DNA from: Marthasterias glacialis
Lineage: Eukaryota > Echinodermata > Asteroidea > Forcipulatida > Asteriidae
Assembly (NCBI GenBank): GCA_911728455.2
Contig: OU452221.1
Coordinates: 3,376,290-3,440,289 of the forward strand
DNA length: 64,000 bases
Reading direction: 5' to 3'
The notes below the pieces were generated by a model. It had not been told where the DNA came from, ran no database searches, and was given only the letters and a program-made list of their open reading frames with translations. The translations under genes were made by a program, and so were the position numbers. Below, one piece after another: positions 46,801 through 61,800 of the stretch. Numbering within the stretch: position 1 is the first letter of the stretch; every line of letters begins with the position of its first letter.

Positions 46801-49800
46801 TATCAATTAACATAAGTAAAAAAATGAAACTTTATTTCGAAAAAATTATCTGAAATTCTTCCCAGCTAACAAAAAAAAAAAAAAAAATCAAGGAAGATCA
46901 AGCTCAGCAAACGTGTCTTATAACTGAATAATTAAACATTTTTTTACAATACAATGCAACGGCAAGAAATGCTATGAATACAAAACCTTGAGAGCAATTA
47001 ACCTTTGATCTTTGACATGTAAAGTAGAAGTAATTGTCCGAGCAAACTGTACTTATAAACAAGAGTAAAAATAGCAAGTGATACAGAACGTGGCTTTCAG
47101 GTTGGCTCAGTGGTTTCTTTCCCTGCCTTTCACCTCTGTGGACGCCGGTTTGAATCCTGGACTGGAGCCTTGCATGTGGATTGGGTTTTCAGTCCCTACA
47201 TGATTGCGTGGGTTTTTCCTATTTGGGGTTTTCCTCCCACCATCTAAAACTGACATTTCTTCAACATATTCTCTACACAGGTATCTCCAGGCCTACGGGT
47301 CACAGTGCTAGTCACTTTTGAGGGTCCCTTGGTTTCTTTACCAGAAAGATATAATTAAAAAATAAAAATAAATAAACAGCTTACCGTGGGCACTTTCCTC
47401 ATCTCCCTGGGAGAACTTTAGAATAGGTCGGGAAATATTTGCATTGTCAACGTCTTGCTTCTCAACGATGGTCATTTGATCGTTATCCCTAACCTGTAGG
47501 TTACCAAGGATAACAAAATACCAGTTAAAAAGGCTACAACAACATTTTAAATGATAAACCAGGCTAATAACAAACAAACTAACCCAAAATGAAATAGATT
47601 TTTTTTGCAAGAGTGGGGGGCTTTATGTATGAAACTTAACATTCTTCATCAGAATCTGAAACTTACCTGGAAATCCTTTAGCATATTGATTCTTTGCCAT
47701 TTGTCCGTCGGTGGTCTAGGATCCATGTCTGTTAACACAAGGCGACCACTTGTACCCTGACGCCATTCTGATGATGAAGACAGACCAGCATTTCCATTAT
47801 TGTAAATCATTTTATTCATAACAAACAGATATTCTGATAGAGAAGACAATACCAAACTGTTTAAAAAAAAGATATTTTTTAACCAGTGTGTTTTGCCATA
47901 ATTATATGATTATGGAAGCAAAACAAGGTCTAGGAGTAAAGGAAAACGTAAGCTGATTCAAACAGGCCAAAGAAGTATGAACTGATGATGCTTGGATACA
48001 CAAGGAGAGACCCCAAAACAAATGCTTAGATCAGGGACCAAACAAAAATCAATGACACATTAGACACCTAGGCAGAACAAAATACAGAGCAACATCACAA
48101 CAGAATGGCAACCTCTCTCTGGGAAAAGAAATTTTGGCAGATGTGGAGCCTGAAAAAAGGTAGCTAATTGCATTCATATTGACCATGTTGACTGGTTAAA
48201 ACAATTTGTTTCCGACATACCAAGACTGACTTGGTTGGCACTGGGTCTGCTGGAGTAGGGTTTGTTGCAATTGATGACATCTAAGATCTTCTCTTTGACC
48301 TGCGTGATGGTGTCAACATCTAGCACCTTGACTTCCTTAATGACAGTTCCTTCTTCATCAATGGACACGTTGAGAGTCTAAGGAGGTACCAGATGAAAAA
48401 GTTCAACAAAATATCGAACAAGAAATTTTGTTTCTCATGATGAAGTGGCAAACGGTTTTGTGAACAAGTGGTATGGCTGAGCGGTTCTTCATTTAATATT
48501 CAATGTTAGAATGTATAATATAATGCGTAAAAGTGTGATGTAATGAGCACCGTACACCTGTCGTATAAAAGCGAAAAGAACAATAACTTCGATTTCATGT
48601 AACCATTTTTATATTTAAATAAAAAGCATGAATGCAAATCTAAATCTTAGTAAATATTCTTAAAAAATAAATTTGAATTTGTCTATAAAAAAACTCACAA
48701 GGGTATTGAACTCAATATCCTCCTCCAACATCTTCTCAAAGTTGAGAGAATATCTTGAACTGCTGGTGAAGACATCAACTGGACCGCTCTCAGTCCGATG
48801 CTTGATGGCACGATACAAGACGAACAGAGGATAGGCTGTGTGATGCTGAAAACAAAGACGTCATCAAACACAGAGTTTTTTTTTAATGCTTAAACATTTC
48901 TTGTTGCTGGGTTTTACCTTGTGTGTCGTTGATTTGGGAACATCAATTCATTGCAAACAAAATTTCATCATCAAACATGTCTACTAACACATCATATCTT
49001 CCTGCTGGCAGCAAATAATTGTTTAATCTCAAACCAACCAACAAAACATCAGATGGCAACATCTAAGCATCAAAACTAAAAGTTTTTTTATCGAAGTTGG
49101 CATAAGATTATACTCACAAAATAGGAATATCAAGGTCCAAATTTCACTGTTGCCAATTTGTATTTACCCCTTAGAACAACTCAAGCATTTTCTTTCTTAA
49201 TTGAGGAATCCGTACCTGAAGTTGGTCATACAGGCACAGAGCAACCCAGTTTGACAGAAGCTTCTCCAAAATACTCTCATTTCTGTCAGGGAGAAAACAA
49301 ATCAAGATTTCAATTTTTTTGAGGAAATTTGTTGAAATTAAATTAATGAAACAGAAGCACAAATAAGTTTTTTTTCAGTGGGAAATAGAATTAGATTTTC
49401 ACAGCAATGATGATGTAATAATCAATGAGTAACAGTGTCAAAGTAATCTTCAAAGTATATTTCTTAGTAGGGTTTCAAGCTTCTCTGTGGGATAACAATA
49501 CAGATCATAAGGTTTGTGGTAACATCATATAATAGTCTATCTAGTGACTTACAGTGGTTCTAAATGTGGTGTTTCAACTCAATATCTTTACCATTACACT
49601 CTAATCGTCCTCATAGAAAAAAAACCCACACACATTTAAAACAAAAAGAAGGATTATGGATGAGAATTACCTAAGGAAGAGTTGTCGTGTACGACCGTTT
49701 TCAGCGGCCGTCTGGATTAGCTCTGTCATCAGAGTAATCATGATGCTTATAAAGAAAATGATAAATGTATTCAAATGAGAATTGCAAAAAATAGTTAACG

Positions 49801-52800
49801 ACCTCACGTTTTGACAATAGCATAGTATTTCTCAAAGGCTATATATTCGACAATACAACACACATGCAAGTATACTGGTGAAACAGAAGAAGTCAATTGG
49901 AAAGAAGTGAAAAGAGAGAGGCTTAAAGCAGTCAGAAGATGCAAGAGATGAACATTAAGGGATGATCATTGATGGATTAATTGTTATCTTAATAATATAA
50001 GCAAGGTAACTATGAGCACCAGGATTTACACTTAAAGTTTTCGTTTGCAAGCTTTATGGACAAGACGGTTTGCCTCTGCACAAGTCTGTCAGAATTTCCA
50101 CTGGTCATCAATCTTAGAATCCTGATGTAAATGTTTTTTGCAGTAACTGGGGCTAGTGTTAACTACATGATTTGAACTGGCCAGTTGTCACCTGGCACAT
50201 TTGGTTGCCTAGAGAGGTTAAGACATCTGCAGAGGGTTCCAATCTAACCTAAGTAGCCTGTGGATGTTTTTTTTCTACAGGACTTAGAAAGCACTGAGTG
50301 AACACTAACCCAAGCAGTGCTGTTTCATGGTGTTTTAAACCACTGCAGCTATGACCGCCGCACACTCTCTGTAAAACAAATGAAAATGAAATAGATCTTG
50401 AAGAGTAACTTTTTAATACTTACTCAGTCAAGTATGTCAGCTTGTTCTCCATGATCATGATGACTGTAAGCAGAGATGCTATCAACTGCCTGAACAATGA
50501 AATATAATTTCCAGAGTTAAAAAATCTATTATCTCTGATAAGTCAGATATTTATGTAATTTCAAGAATATCAATTTAAAAAAAGTATTTATTATATACTA
50601 GCTTCGGGGGGCTTCCACCATTGTTTATTCTTTGTATTTTGGCTAAATTTGTTATTCATTGTATTTCGGCTATCTGGACGTATTAAGTCAAAGTGAACCT
50701 TGCATCCAGCCTTGGTTCTAGTTTTAATACCAATCCTTGGCTGTAGCTGTTTTGGAGATCATGGTGCATGTATTTGACATTTTCTCAATGGAGAAAACAA
50801 AAATCCCAGTGTCATAAAGGGAATCTTTGTTCTCATGGCTTTGTCAAGTAGAGGTTTTCTTAGCTCTTAAATCAAAATTTTGAAAAATCCTTAAAAGTCA
50901 CTTACTTTTGTCTGATGGGTAATTTTGAGTTGCTCTCTGCATCCAACGTCTGAATCAGAACAATTAAGAAGGCCTTGTTGCTAAGAAGACGGGAAAACTT
51001 CATCATCGCTTTCTGGATATTTTCATCTGGATACTGAAAATACAGATAAGAATAGATTGGAAAGGGACAAATTATTGCAAGATCTGGTTGAGTCATGGTT
51101 CTTAAGTTCATATTTCAAATATGTTATTTTTAGAAAAGATGTCAAATCTGAGTGAAGTGTGGGGTGAGAGAGTTGCAGACACTTACCTCTTTATCCTCAG
51201 TGTCAGGTCTCTCTTGCCCGATGAACAACATGTTGCTGGCATACTCTCGGTGACTGACAAATGGCATTCCGATTCCTTCCAAGTCACTGGTCAAATCTGT
51301 CAAGTCTGTCTGAAGATCGGCAAAGGCTGAACAAAAAGGATTGTAATGGAGTTTAAATAAAGTCTAATCTTTGTAATAGTTATTCAAACGAATGAGAGGT
51401 GTTTGAAGTTCTAGCAATGTTAATATTGTAATTATTTCAACAATCATCCAGTACAAATGGAAAGCCAGAGACAGGAAGTAAACCTCCCCATAAAAAAACA
51501 AAAACAAAAACAACGCATAGAGTCTCACTTATTTTGTTTTAAAATCTGGTTGTAAAAATGTTTCAGATAAACTGATCAATGACCGTACAATGTTTTCTTT
51601 GTAAGACCTTGGTACCTTGTTTGATCTCATCTGACAAGTCCTCTTCAAGAACTGTCATGTCTTCCTGGATGAGTCTAGCCTCTTGTTTGGATCCGTACAG
51701 CTGAGCTAGGAAGCACAAGGCAACGATGAGAATGCAAATCAGGACTGCTCCACTGACTGATCCAACTATGATTGGTACGGCATTAACAGGGGGATAGGAA
51801 ATGTAACCTATACGGAACTCTAGTTTGCTGTGAATTACCTGGAGAGAGAAGAGGAGCAAGGTTCAATCAGGGGTACTTCTTGTATTTGCTTGACTTGAAT
51901 TGGTTTGACTCTCCAGAAAGGTTTCGAGACAGAAACTACTCATCCTATATTCATCTCTCAGTGTCTTGACCCGAAGTAAATTACAACTGAGATTTGTCTT
52001 AAGACTTACCCAGACCACAGGAAGCCTTCTCTCTGTTTCTTGACCCTTGAAGTCTCCGGCAGATGGTTGTTTCTCAGGTAAATTACAACCAAGAGTTGTT
52101 TCTTCAATGAAGGTCACATGACATCGCATTGCTCCAACATAAACAATGATTTCTGAGGCAGTAATTGCACTGTTGATTTGTTCACCCTGAGTTTAACAGA
52201 ATATGTCATTGTGCCTATCAACTGAAATAACTCAATAATATACATTTTGTTATCACGAAATTGATTCACGTTTTTTTTCGTTCAAAGGGAGTTTCAAGCC
52301 TTTGATCATGCAGTCATACTTTTAAGATAAAGAGGATCAAAATACAGGTTATGTAATCGTTGTCTTGACTTGTGTGACAAGAGCCTGAGGTTCCAGCCAG
52401 AATGTACCAGGAATAGAAACAGACAAACAAGCAGACTAACAGTAAAACCTGATCTTATCCTGTTGATAAGTCAATACATCACACACGCGCATATTTGCTG
52501 CATGCCTAAAGTTTTCGCTACTTCCTGCTCCAAAGCTGGCACACATTTGTGTGTGATTTTACCAAAAATCACCCATTTCATAATTCAAAAGCATTTCTTA
52601 TTACAGAAACCTGTAATTCTATATAAAAGCCAAGGTCATCTGTTAAACTTTTCTTGCATAAATCATCAAAGGAACACTAGCTCCTATTGGCTTCTGGTAA
52701 TCAGTGGAGCCAGTTTGTGTGAAGTGGGTGAGGTTGACAGTAGAATTACATCACACTCACCAACAGGACAGCTTGCCCAACATCTAGACAGCACCCAGAC

Positions 52801-55800
52801 AAAATGACACAAAAACACTTACTATTCAGCAATACGGTATTAGCTTTTGGTTGATTGTGTACTGGGGTTATAAAAAGGAAAAATGAACAATCAATTTGAT
52901 ATACCCATCATTGATAAAACCTCACCTTAATCGTCATCAACTCTTCCTTCTTCTCATACAAGTCGTTTTCAAACTCGTCATACACTGGATCAGGAAAAAA
53001 CTCCAAAACAACGTCATTGTCTTCTGACCACGTTAAGAGGTCACTGACACCGTCCATAATGAAGCCAAAGGTCACATTAAGTTGAGATAGAGAACTGCTT
53101 ATGGCTGAGGTTATGTTAGGAGTCCGGCATCGCATGAAATCCGGTCCTTCCCTGGCACAACTCTAAACACACATCATTCATAATGAACGATTTATTTTTA
53201 TTTTTTTAAAATAATGTTTCCTTTCGAATCCAGAAAACAAACAAATTACTTAGAGGTCCTATGAAGTGGTATTTTATATTTGGGGGGCTTAATATATGGA
53301 TTGATATTAAGACCATGGAAATGAAAATTTCAGACTTGCGTCCAAACATTTTTACATTGCTTGTGGCTTTTTTCACTGTTCATTATTTCAAAATTTATTT
53401 ATTTACTCATTTATTTATTTACTCTTATTTATACCCGGTAAACCCATTCAGCCCGGGGCTATTTTTCAAGGGATCGTGTTTAAAACCTTGTTAACATAGA
53501 TTAAAAATCGGAAATAATAAAAAAGTATTTAAGAAAAGACAACAACAACAACAACAACAACAACAAAGAGACAGGTATAATATATACATAAATGATAAAT
53601 CCAAAGTAAATTGAGAATGATAAAAGTATACGAAAGTGGGAAATATAGGCCTTCTTAAAGGGTCTGTATACGTTTGCTTATGACTCTGAAAATTTATGGC
53701 AATAATAACTTACTTGGTAAGAAGTACAGCAGCTTTGGATAGTATAAATGCATTTTGAGAAACGTTTCACTTCGAAGTACTGCAGTTATGGAAAAATATA
53801 TCACTTTTTATCCCCCAAAATTTGAATCTGAGAAGAGTTATGGCCGTAACGCTTCTCAGAATGTGTATTCCAATGACGGATACTTCTTCGGCGTGAACAC
53901 AACCGCTCCAGATTTTTGGCGATATCTCAAAAACGCTACCACCTTTTGAAATGAAACTTACACAGGTTAGTTTTATGGTATATATCTACAATTTTACGGT
54001 TCCAAAGACCAAAGGTATACTTTGCCTTTAAAAACAACAGCATGCACACTTCTTTTATACCCTTCTTGCAGCCGCAGTTGAAACAGCAGATTTCATTGGT
54101 TGACTCTTGAGTTTACCAGAGTAAGAACTCTTACCAGGCTATGGCATTGTCAAGAGCTCACCTCTGTTTATTTCTTTGAAGCACTGGGGTGCTGTGGTTT
54201 ACACTAAAACAACAAAATTGTTGACAAGTTTTGAAGCTAGTGACTCACCTCAACAAACTTAATATTCTTAGGTCCGTCGCTGCCAACAGATCTTTTAGTG
54301 ATTTGTTTAGTGACTGTAACAACAACAACAATTGAAGCCATCTGGGCAGTGTTTAGATATGTTCCTCTGACAGTCAACTCCCGACCACCACTGAGTATTG
54401 AAATAAATCAAAATTGATTCATGTGCAACTAAAAGAAAATGGGATAGTAGTTTAGAGTGCAATGGCAGGAATATTATCGCAAGGTAAAATTTTGACCGCT
54501 CCATTTCACAAGGCGAAGCCAATTTAAATTGAACTTCACAGAAAATAGAGCAATAATAATTTTCCCATTTCACTTAATAGTTGTTTCATATAACAGACAT
54601 ATAGATCTTTGTCATTTTATATGTTCATAATAAATACAAAATCAAAACAGACATGTTTCCTCGTCTATCCCACACTCCGAAAATTCACAAAAGGCATAGG
54701 CCTTCTCCACACGCTCAAAAAACAAATTTATCTTCAAGCAAACTTGATGCGTGCAGCTTAGAATAGCACAACACGCATTGGTAGAACAGCGCAATATGGT
54801 AATATTAAAACCTTTTGCACAGGTGCTCCTGATGGTATTTCCACCTTTTAGTAACCCCCTGGAGTTAAAGATTTCAAGGAGCTTTTAGGAACAGTATTTT
54901 CAGCATTTAAGCTGATAGCTAACTCATCCAACTTAACATCCAAAGTTTTTAAATGTTGTTGTTAAACATAATAGAAATATAATAGTTTGACCTATAATTT
55001 ACCAATATAACTATTTATACATTGATTTACTCACGCATAGATAGTGCTGGTTGGACTGACTTTAGTAATGACAGGGTTGTTGGTGAAAGTGTACACCTGG
55101 CTTGTTTTGTCTGCCCCATCAAAAGACATCTTGAGAACTTCTGTCTGCCCAACTTCACCCTCAGAGCTTGTGCACACTGCTTTCCTCTCGGTCACTGGGC
55201 TGTTAAGTTACGAAGCAGAAGACAGGCCAACATAAAAGTATTTTATTAAACAACTGTTTGATGAACAAATACGTGACAATAATTATCAGATAGGCCTAAA
55301 CCAAAAAGTGTGAAACAAAATTTCAGATAACGGGCTCTACCTCAAGTTAAGTAATCTTAGTTGCTATGTATAGTATAGACTTCACTTGCCTTGTTATAAT
55401 GCAAGCTTTATCACCAATGAATGCCTCAATATTCCGTCCTGTATTTAGAGCCATTCCGTTGATTGTTATACGAGTCCCACCAGCTTCTGGTCCAAAACGA
55501 GGACTGAAACTTGTAACAGATGGAACCTGGCAGGAAAATCAGAACGATAAAAAACACACAAAATAGTGAAAATTCAACATCAACCAGATCATGTGTCCTT
55601 TTATTTGTCAACAATTAGTTGTTGTACTGAACTCATTGCAAAGATAGAAGTTTTTTTTAATCTTGCTTTTAAATAATCTGATCTTGGATGACATATGAGA
55701 GCTATAATTTGGTGAAAATCAGACTCAGGTGATAAATGAAGTTGACATAATTGCCAGCGCTCATACCTATCACATCTGTATTTATTTGAAGCAATTCTTC

Positions 55801-58800
55801 TTTTTAAAATTTATTCTCACACTTTTTCAGTTTTTGAGAAATGATGCTTTTTTCAAAGCTATTTGAAAAAAAGCTGAAAAGATCATCTAAATACAATGCG
55901 GAAGGTTCACCTTCCCTACATCCCTAGGTTATTTTGAACTTCTTGTACAAAATATTTTCCCCTTTTCAAGTTTTATTTGTCATCACCAGAGACTCCATAC
56001 GGTAAGAGTTGTAATCAAACCTACCCTATATTCAAATTTGACCTCTCCTGAGCTTTTCTGTTGTGTTGACCCATCACCTCCCAAGATTGTCAGCGATGCA
56101 GACACCACACTTTCAACTCTTGATTGAGTTCTGCAACTTACACTGTTAAATGATTCAGATTGGAAATGTATCTAACATACTGAAAAAATGTTAAGAGCTT
56201 ATTTTCAAGATAATCTGCTTCAGTGTTAAGCATATCTAGTTTTTGTTCTATAATAAAAACAAGAGAGTAAATTACCACTGTATACAATGGTCATTGCCTC
56301 TCCTTAAATTTCCAAGTATGCAAGTATCATTGGAAAATGCAGAAATAAAATTCAAATTGTTTGCCATTTAACAGTAGTCATTTTCATAGAATTAAACAAT
56401 TCTGATTTGATATTCAGATGGTAAAACTGACACAACATCTTGGGTTGGATATCAAGGATTTAAAGATTGATAACGTTGATTTCTTACCTATAGCCAGTTG
56501 CGTAATAGGCTTCCAATCCACCCAGATAGCATTCTTGGTCTCCAATCATCACATTCAGTACAGTATGGAATCCTCTGCCAATATCTGTACCCATTACAGA
56601 TACCGTGGTGTTACCCTCTATTGGTCCAGTCAATGGATATATCTAAACAATCAAATATTGTCAAGTCAAGATGTAATTTATTGCTGTCAGATCATGTACA
56701 TGGTCTTGGATCTTCGCATTCATTCCTCTACCAATATCTCTTCCAATTACAGACACTATGGTATTGCCTTAGCATGGTCAATTCAAAGGATAAGTCTAAA
56801 TAAGACATTGTCAATCTTAAGACATTGTCAGAACATTGCTTTGATTAACTCTAACAAAATTTGAAAAAAAAATAATTACCTTTTGCAAACTGCTTACCAA
56901 CCAAAAGGACCTTTTCGATAAATGCAACAAATTGTTAATGGCCTCACGTTTCGACCCTAACAGAGTCTTTCTCAAAGGCTATAAATGACAACACAACTCA
57001 CATACAAGTATATCTGGAGTAACACTATCTGTTACTCTATATCGATAATCAATAACGGATAAATGTACTCACCCCTTGGAGGATCGGATCAGGGCAGTTG
57101 GCATTATTATTATGGGTAACCCACTCCCCTTCTGCTGTTGTACAAGACTCTCTTAGTTCACACATAGAATTACACCAAACACACTCAAGCTCTGGCCTGG
57201 CAGTAACACATCGACTACAATCTGGCTTCAATACTCCACACTTGTAAAGTGTTGCTGTAGAAATAATAACAGTTCACATTGTTAGGATGGATGGCCTATC
57301 AAAAAACTAAAAACATTATAGACAAACTACCATTACCTTGATTAGGCTTGAGAGGGATCATAAATATCAGTGATTCATATTTTTCTCTACATCAAGGGAT
57401 GTAGTCTTAATTCGAGGACATAACAAGTTCAAAAGAACTTGTCTGAAGCTTTTCACAGTTAATTGAATTGTGCCTCCAATCATTAGGGGAAGTAAATTGT
57501 TCATGTTTATTTAAGTAAAGTTATTTAAGTCAACAGAGAACGTATGTACATCTGTAATGGTGCCCCTTTCCTTTTGGGATCCTTGTACTGCAGGTCAAGG
57601 GGCAGGATCTCCATTAATGGGAACAAATAAATTGTAGAGGCAAATGACTACTGTGGCCACTGTGGAGATGCCAGTCTCCTCACCCCACACCCTTGACTCC
57701 AACTCACCATTATTGTTATATATGTCATCTAGGGTGTGACGGTTACTAGCTGTGTCCGTCCATTCAATGGTCAGTTTCACAATCAGCTCTGCTTCATCAG
57801 TGGAAGTGTAGGTATACTGTGGAATATAAAACAAGCCATTGGAAAATCTGTTCAAATAATTAGCATGTGTTTTTATCATAGCTTGATTTTCCAATTTCAA
57901 AGAATGTTTTTCTTCATAATGGTTTGAGGACTAACTTAACTTACAGCTTTCATGTCACACACGATGGTATCAGCATTACGCTGAGCAGTTGTACTCTGAC
58001 GTATTCCCTCGATATCAAAGCTACATTCAAAACTAGTAGTCTAAGAGACGAAGAGACAAATGGACAATGGGAATTGTTAAAAGGAACAAAAACAATTTCA
58101 TTTTAACAAGGTGGGTACATGTGATTGTTTCTCCCAAACTGAAAAATAAGAAAAGGCAATGTTTTGGCGAAAAAAGGCCCTTCATTATTCCCTTGTTTAA
58201 TTGATCAAGTAATAGACTACAAGGGAAACTGACTGGGTTAATCTCAATTCAATTATGGGGTGAACAAAGAAACCTGCGAACTCTGGATTAATGCTTAATT
58301 TAATTACATTTTTTGGTGAAGTTTTTTTCAATTGAACTTGCCTGGGTCTCATTGGGTAGATTTGTAGTCATGACTTGTACACTCTTTTCAATTCCATTGG
58401 GTAGAAGGACTTCAGTATTCTGAGCCAGCAGCTGAGGGCAAGAACCTGGACCCTTGGATGAAGACGAATTTGGATTCTAAAGAAATAATATCCAATAATT
58501 ATACAACAGAAATTATTTCCTCTTCAAACATCTCAGGACAAAATTGTATTATTTCAAAGATCAAATAATGTTGTCATGACTTGTTATGACTTCAGTATTC
58601 TGAGCCAGCAGCTAAAGACAAGAACCTGGACCCTTGGGTGAAGACAAAACTAAATTCTGAAGAATTAGTATTGAACTATTATTAAAGAGTTAATACAAAA
58701 TCATTACCCCCTCATTTTGAAATTTGTCAATACTTTACTAATTCAATAAAAATAGGTAAAGACATCAAGAGGGTGTGGATTTATGTTCTATTTATAACTG

Positions 58801-61800
58801 TTAAATATCAGCATTGAAAAACAACTTTTGTGGTGAGTTTAATCTTACATTTTGTCCAGTAATGATGATTTCATTGGCTCCTGTGCAAGTATAACTAACA
58901 TGAGTGCATCTATTCTCAAAGACACACCAATCACAGGCCCACCGACTACCAACACAAGATACACAACTACAGCAAACGTAAATAGAAAACAATAAAATAA
59001 TCCAAGTTAGAAAATGCTACATCAGAGAAATACTTCAAAATACAACAAAATGAAAATGCAGTCAAAGTATATATTTAAATTAATGTGAAGTGAAAGAAGA
59101 ACAAAAAGTAAATTAAAAACAGGTGTTTCAAACAAATTCAGAGCTTGTTTATTCTACAAAAAGGAATAAATAAATAATCTTACGAAGTAAGAGCGGAGCA
59201 TTCATAGAAATAGAAGCTTGTATCCACAAAACTGACTGATGTTTCACTGGAATTGATGCTCAGTGTAACTGCAACGGTATCATCTGGGAAATAGAAAATT
59301 TACAATTATTTCACATTATTTAAAAATATGTATACAATTATTATCAAACTACTTTTATAAAGGTTTCTGAAATGGCGCAAAACATTGACTTACCTCCTTG
59401 TTGAATTTGAGGTATCATACCATCAGGTGGGGAGACACATCTAAGATCCTTATTAGTCTTTGTAGCTTGAGATGCGTAGGATCCAAACCGACACTCATAA
59501 CTCATGTCGGTCAGTAAGTCTGGTAACTGCTGTACACTCACAGTTATCTAGCAAATATTCAATTTTAGTTTGTACAACAAATCAACACAAATTAAAAAAA
59601 GTTTTAAAAACCTACGGATATGCGAAAAAAATTATGGATTAGATGGTTGGGAAACTTGGATGGTTGGGACAAAGATAAGAGGGAAAATAGATGTTGAAGA
59701 ATCACAGATGTTTCCTTTAAAAGAGTTGGTGTCGGCCCTAAAAAAAATGATAATTTCCAATGATGATTAACATTTTTGTTATATCTTTATGTAGTTTTCA
59801 ACGTGACTGCAGTTCCAACTGCAGATGAACAACGAGTAAATTGTGGAATAGACAAGAGTGGGATCAATTGGGAGAATAAAAACAAGAGAAATGTAGAGCA
59901 CAAAATCATCATTGTTGGCAATCTTGAGTGTTTCCCCATCACAATTTTACTCTTACCTGTTGTTCTGTGACAGTAATTGGTAGACTGTCATAAGGAGCCA
60001 CATTTGTTATCTCAATACACTGTGCAGTATTGTAGGCTAACCATCGTGTAGACACATCAGGCATGTTGCAGTCAGAATACAGGGTACATCTAATTAAGTA
60101 CAAATTAATTTTGGGGTGAACAAAGAAAAAGTGACTAGAGCGGGATCTGAACCTGCGACCACCGGCTATATGTACCGACACTCCACCAACTGAGCTATCC
60201 AGCCCTAATGATATCTTTGTTCGGGGGGTGCCAGTCAGAAGCCATTCCACCGGTTACTGCCATGTGGCCAGAGATCACACCCCATTATACAATACAACTA
60301 TAGAGCTAGCTCTATGGATATAGCCTGGGAAGCGGCAGCATGGCAGCCAAGTACAAATTACATAAATAATCATCAAGTAATATTTCACACTGGGTCTAAA
60401 TAAATTCAACGAACCATTCTATTTAAACAATCAGACTCGGACTCTGCTGATAAACTTAATAAATTAGTTAGTACAAAGCTGTCAGTGGGAAAAAAGAAAA
60501 GCCATCTTTAAAGTAATTTTGTTTCATAAAACTCATAAATTTAGTCTGTTATTAGTTGTTTTTCAAAATTCTCCACCTACATATTTGTGACTCAGCCTGT
60601 GTGAATGAGACACTTTGAGGTAAAAATGTATATTTCAATTTCATCATGTAGGGCATCTTCCAAGGATTAAAACAACACCACACTGACCTCTACAGAGTTT
60701 ATGGTTCCAATCCAGAACAGTCAACTCTGTAGAGGTCAGTGTGGTGTCTTTTTAAACCTTGGAAGATGCCCTACATGATGAAATTTGGACTTAAATTTTT
60801 ACCTCAAAGTGTCTCATTTACACAGGCTGAGTCACATTTATTAGACAAGACACAATACTTACTGTCTCTGCAGAGTACACCAGCCACAGTATGGGTCTCC
60901 ATCCCTCCCTGCATCCGTACCAATACACGTCTCACACGTTGTATACTGACCACAATTCTCAACACCCATCTTCAGAAACTGTTTGGTACAAATGAAACAT
61001 CTTTCAAAAGATGACATTATAAGTTGAGCTTCGTGAAAAACCACTGAATTCTCACAATCTATATTCATAACAAGAGAAGAATTTCTAGTGATCCTGTTAA
61101 GTGTGGTAAGATATGATGTCAAACTGTCTATAATTTAACCATACTTTTTGTTCAGTGAGTACATCTCTCTTGTTGTATCATTAATCTTGTTATGTACCTT
61201 TTGTTCAGTGAGTATGTACATCTCTCTTGTTGTATCATTAATCTTGTTGTTGTACCTTTTGTTCAGTGAGTATGTACATCTCTCTTGTTGTATCATTAAT
61301 CTTGTTATTGTACCTTTTGTTCAGTGAGTATGTACATCTCTCTTGTTGTATCATTAATCTTGTTATTGTACCTTTTGCTCAGTGAGTATGTACATCTCTC
61401 TTGTTGTATCATTAATCTTGTTATTGTACCTTTTGTTCAGTGAGTATGTACATCTCTCTTGTTGTATCATTAATCTTGACATCTTTAAGGACTGATCCAC
61501 TAATACCAAGGTCTACTCTTTCATACAGTCTGGCTGAGGTCTTGTTTTGAATGTGAACCTGTAACACAGCAAGAAAAAAATATATATGTGTGGATCTGTC
61601 CAACGACCAAAAAGAAAATACAAACAGAGAGGAACAGATGTTGATGCTTAACTGCACTATACTCTTAACACTGGAGATATTATTGAAGTGAAATGTATAA
61701 AGATATGGAAAAGTATCACTGTGATTGTATTTAATTACATTTTACAGGTAAAATTATTACATGAATTGGATAATGATGATGTAAATAACCTGATGAAAAC

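Noticed and set aside
43889-57300. Treating the B/C near-identity as certainly biological
   Set aside because: Kept as likely but not certain. The MITE difference, small indels and diverged flanks argue for two real loci, yet an uncollapsed haplotype join cannot be excluded from one sequence.
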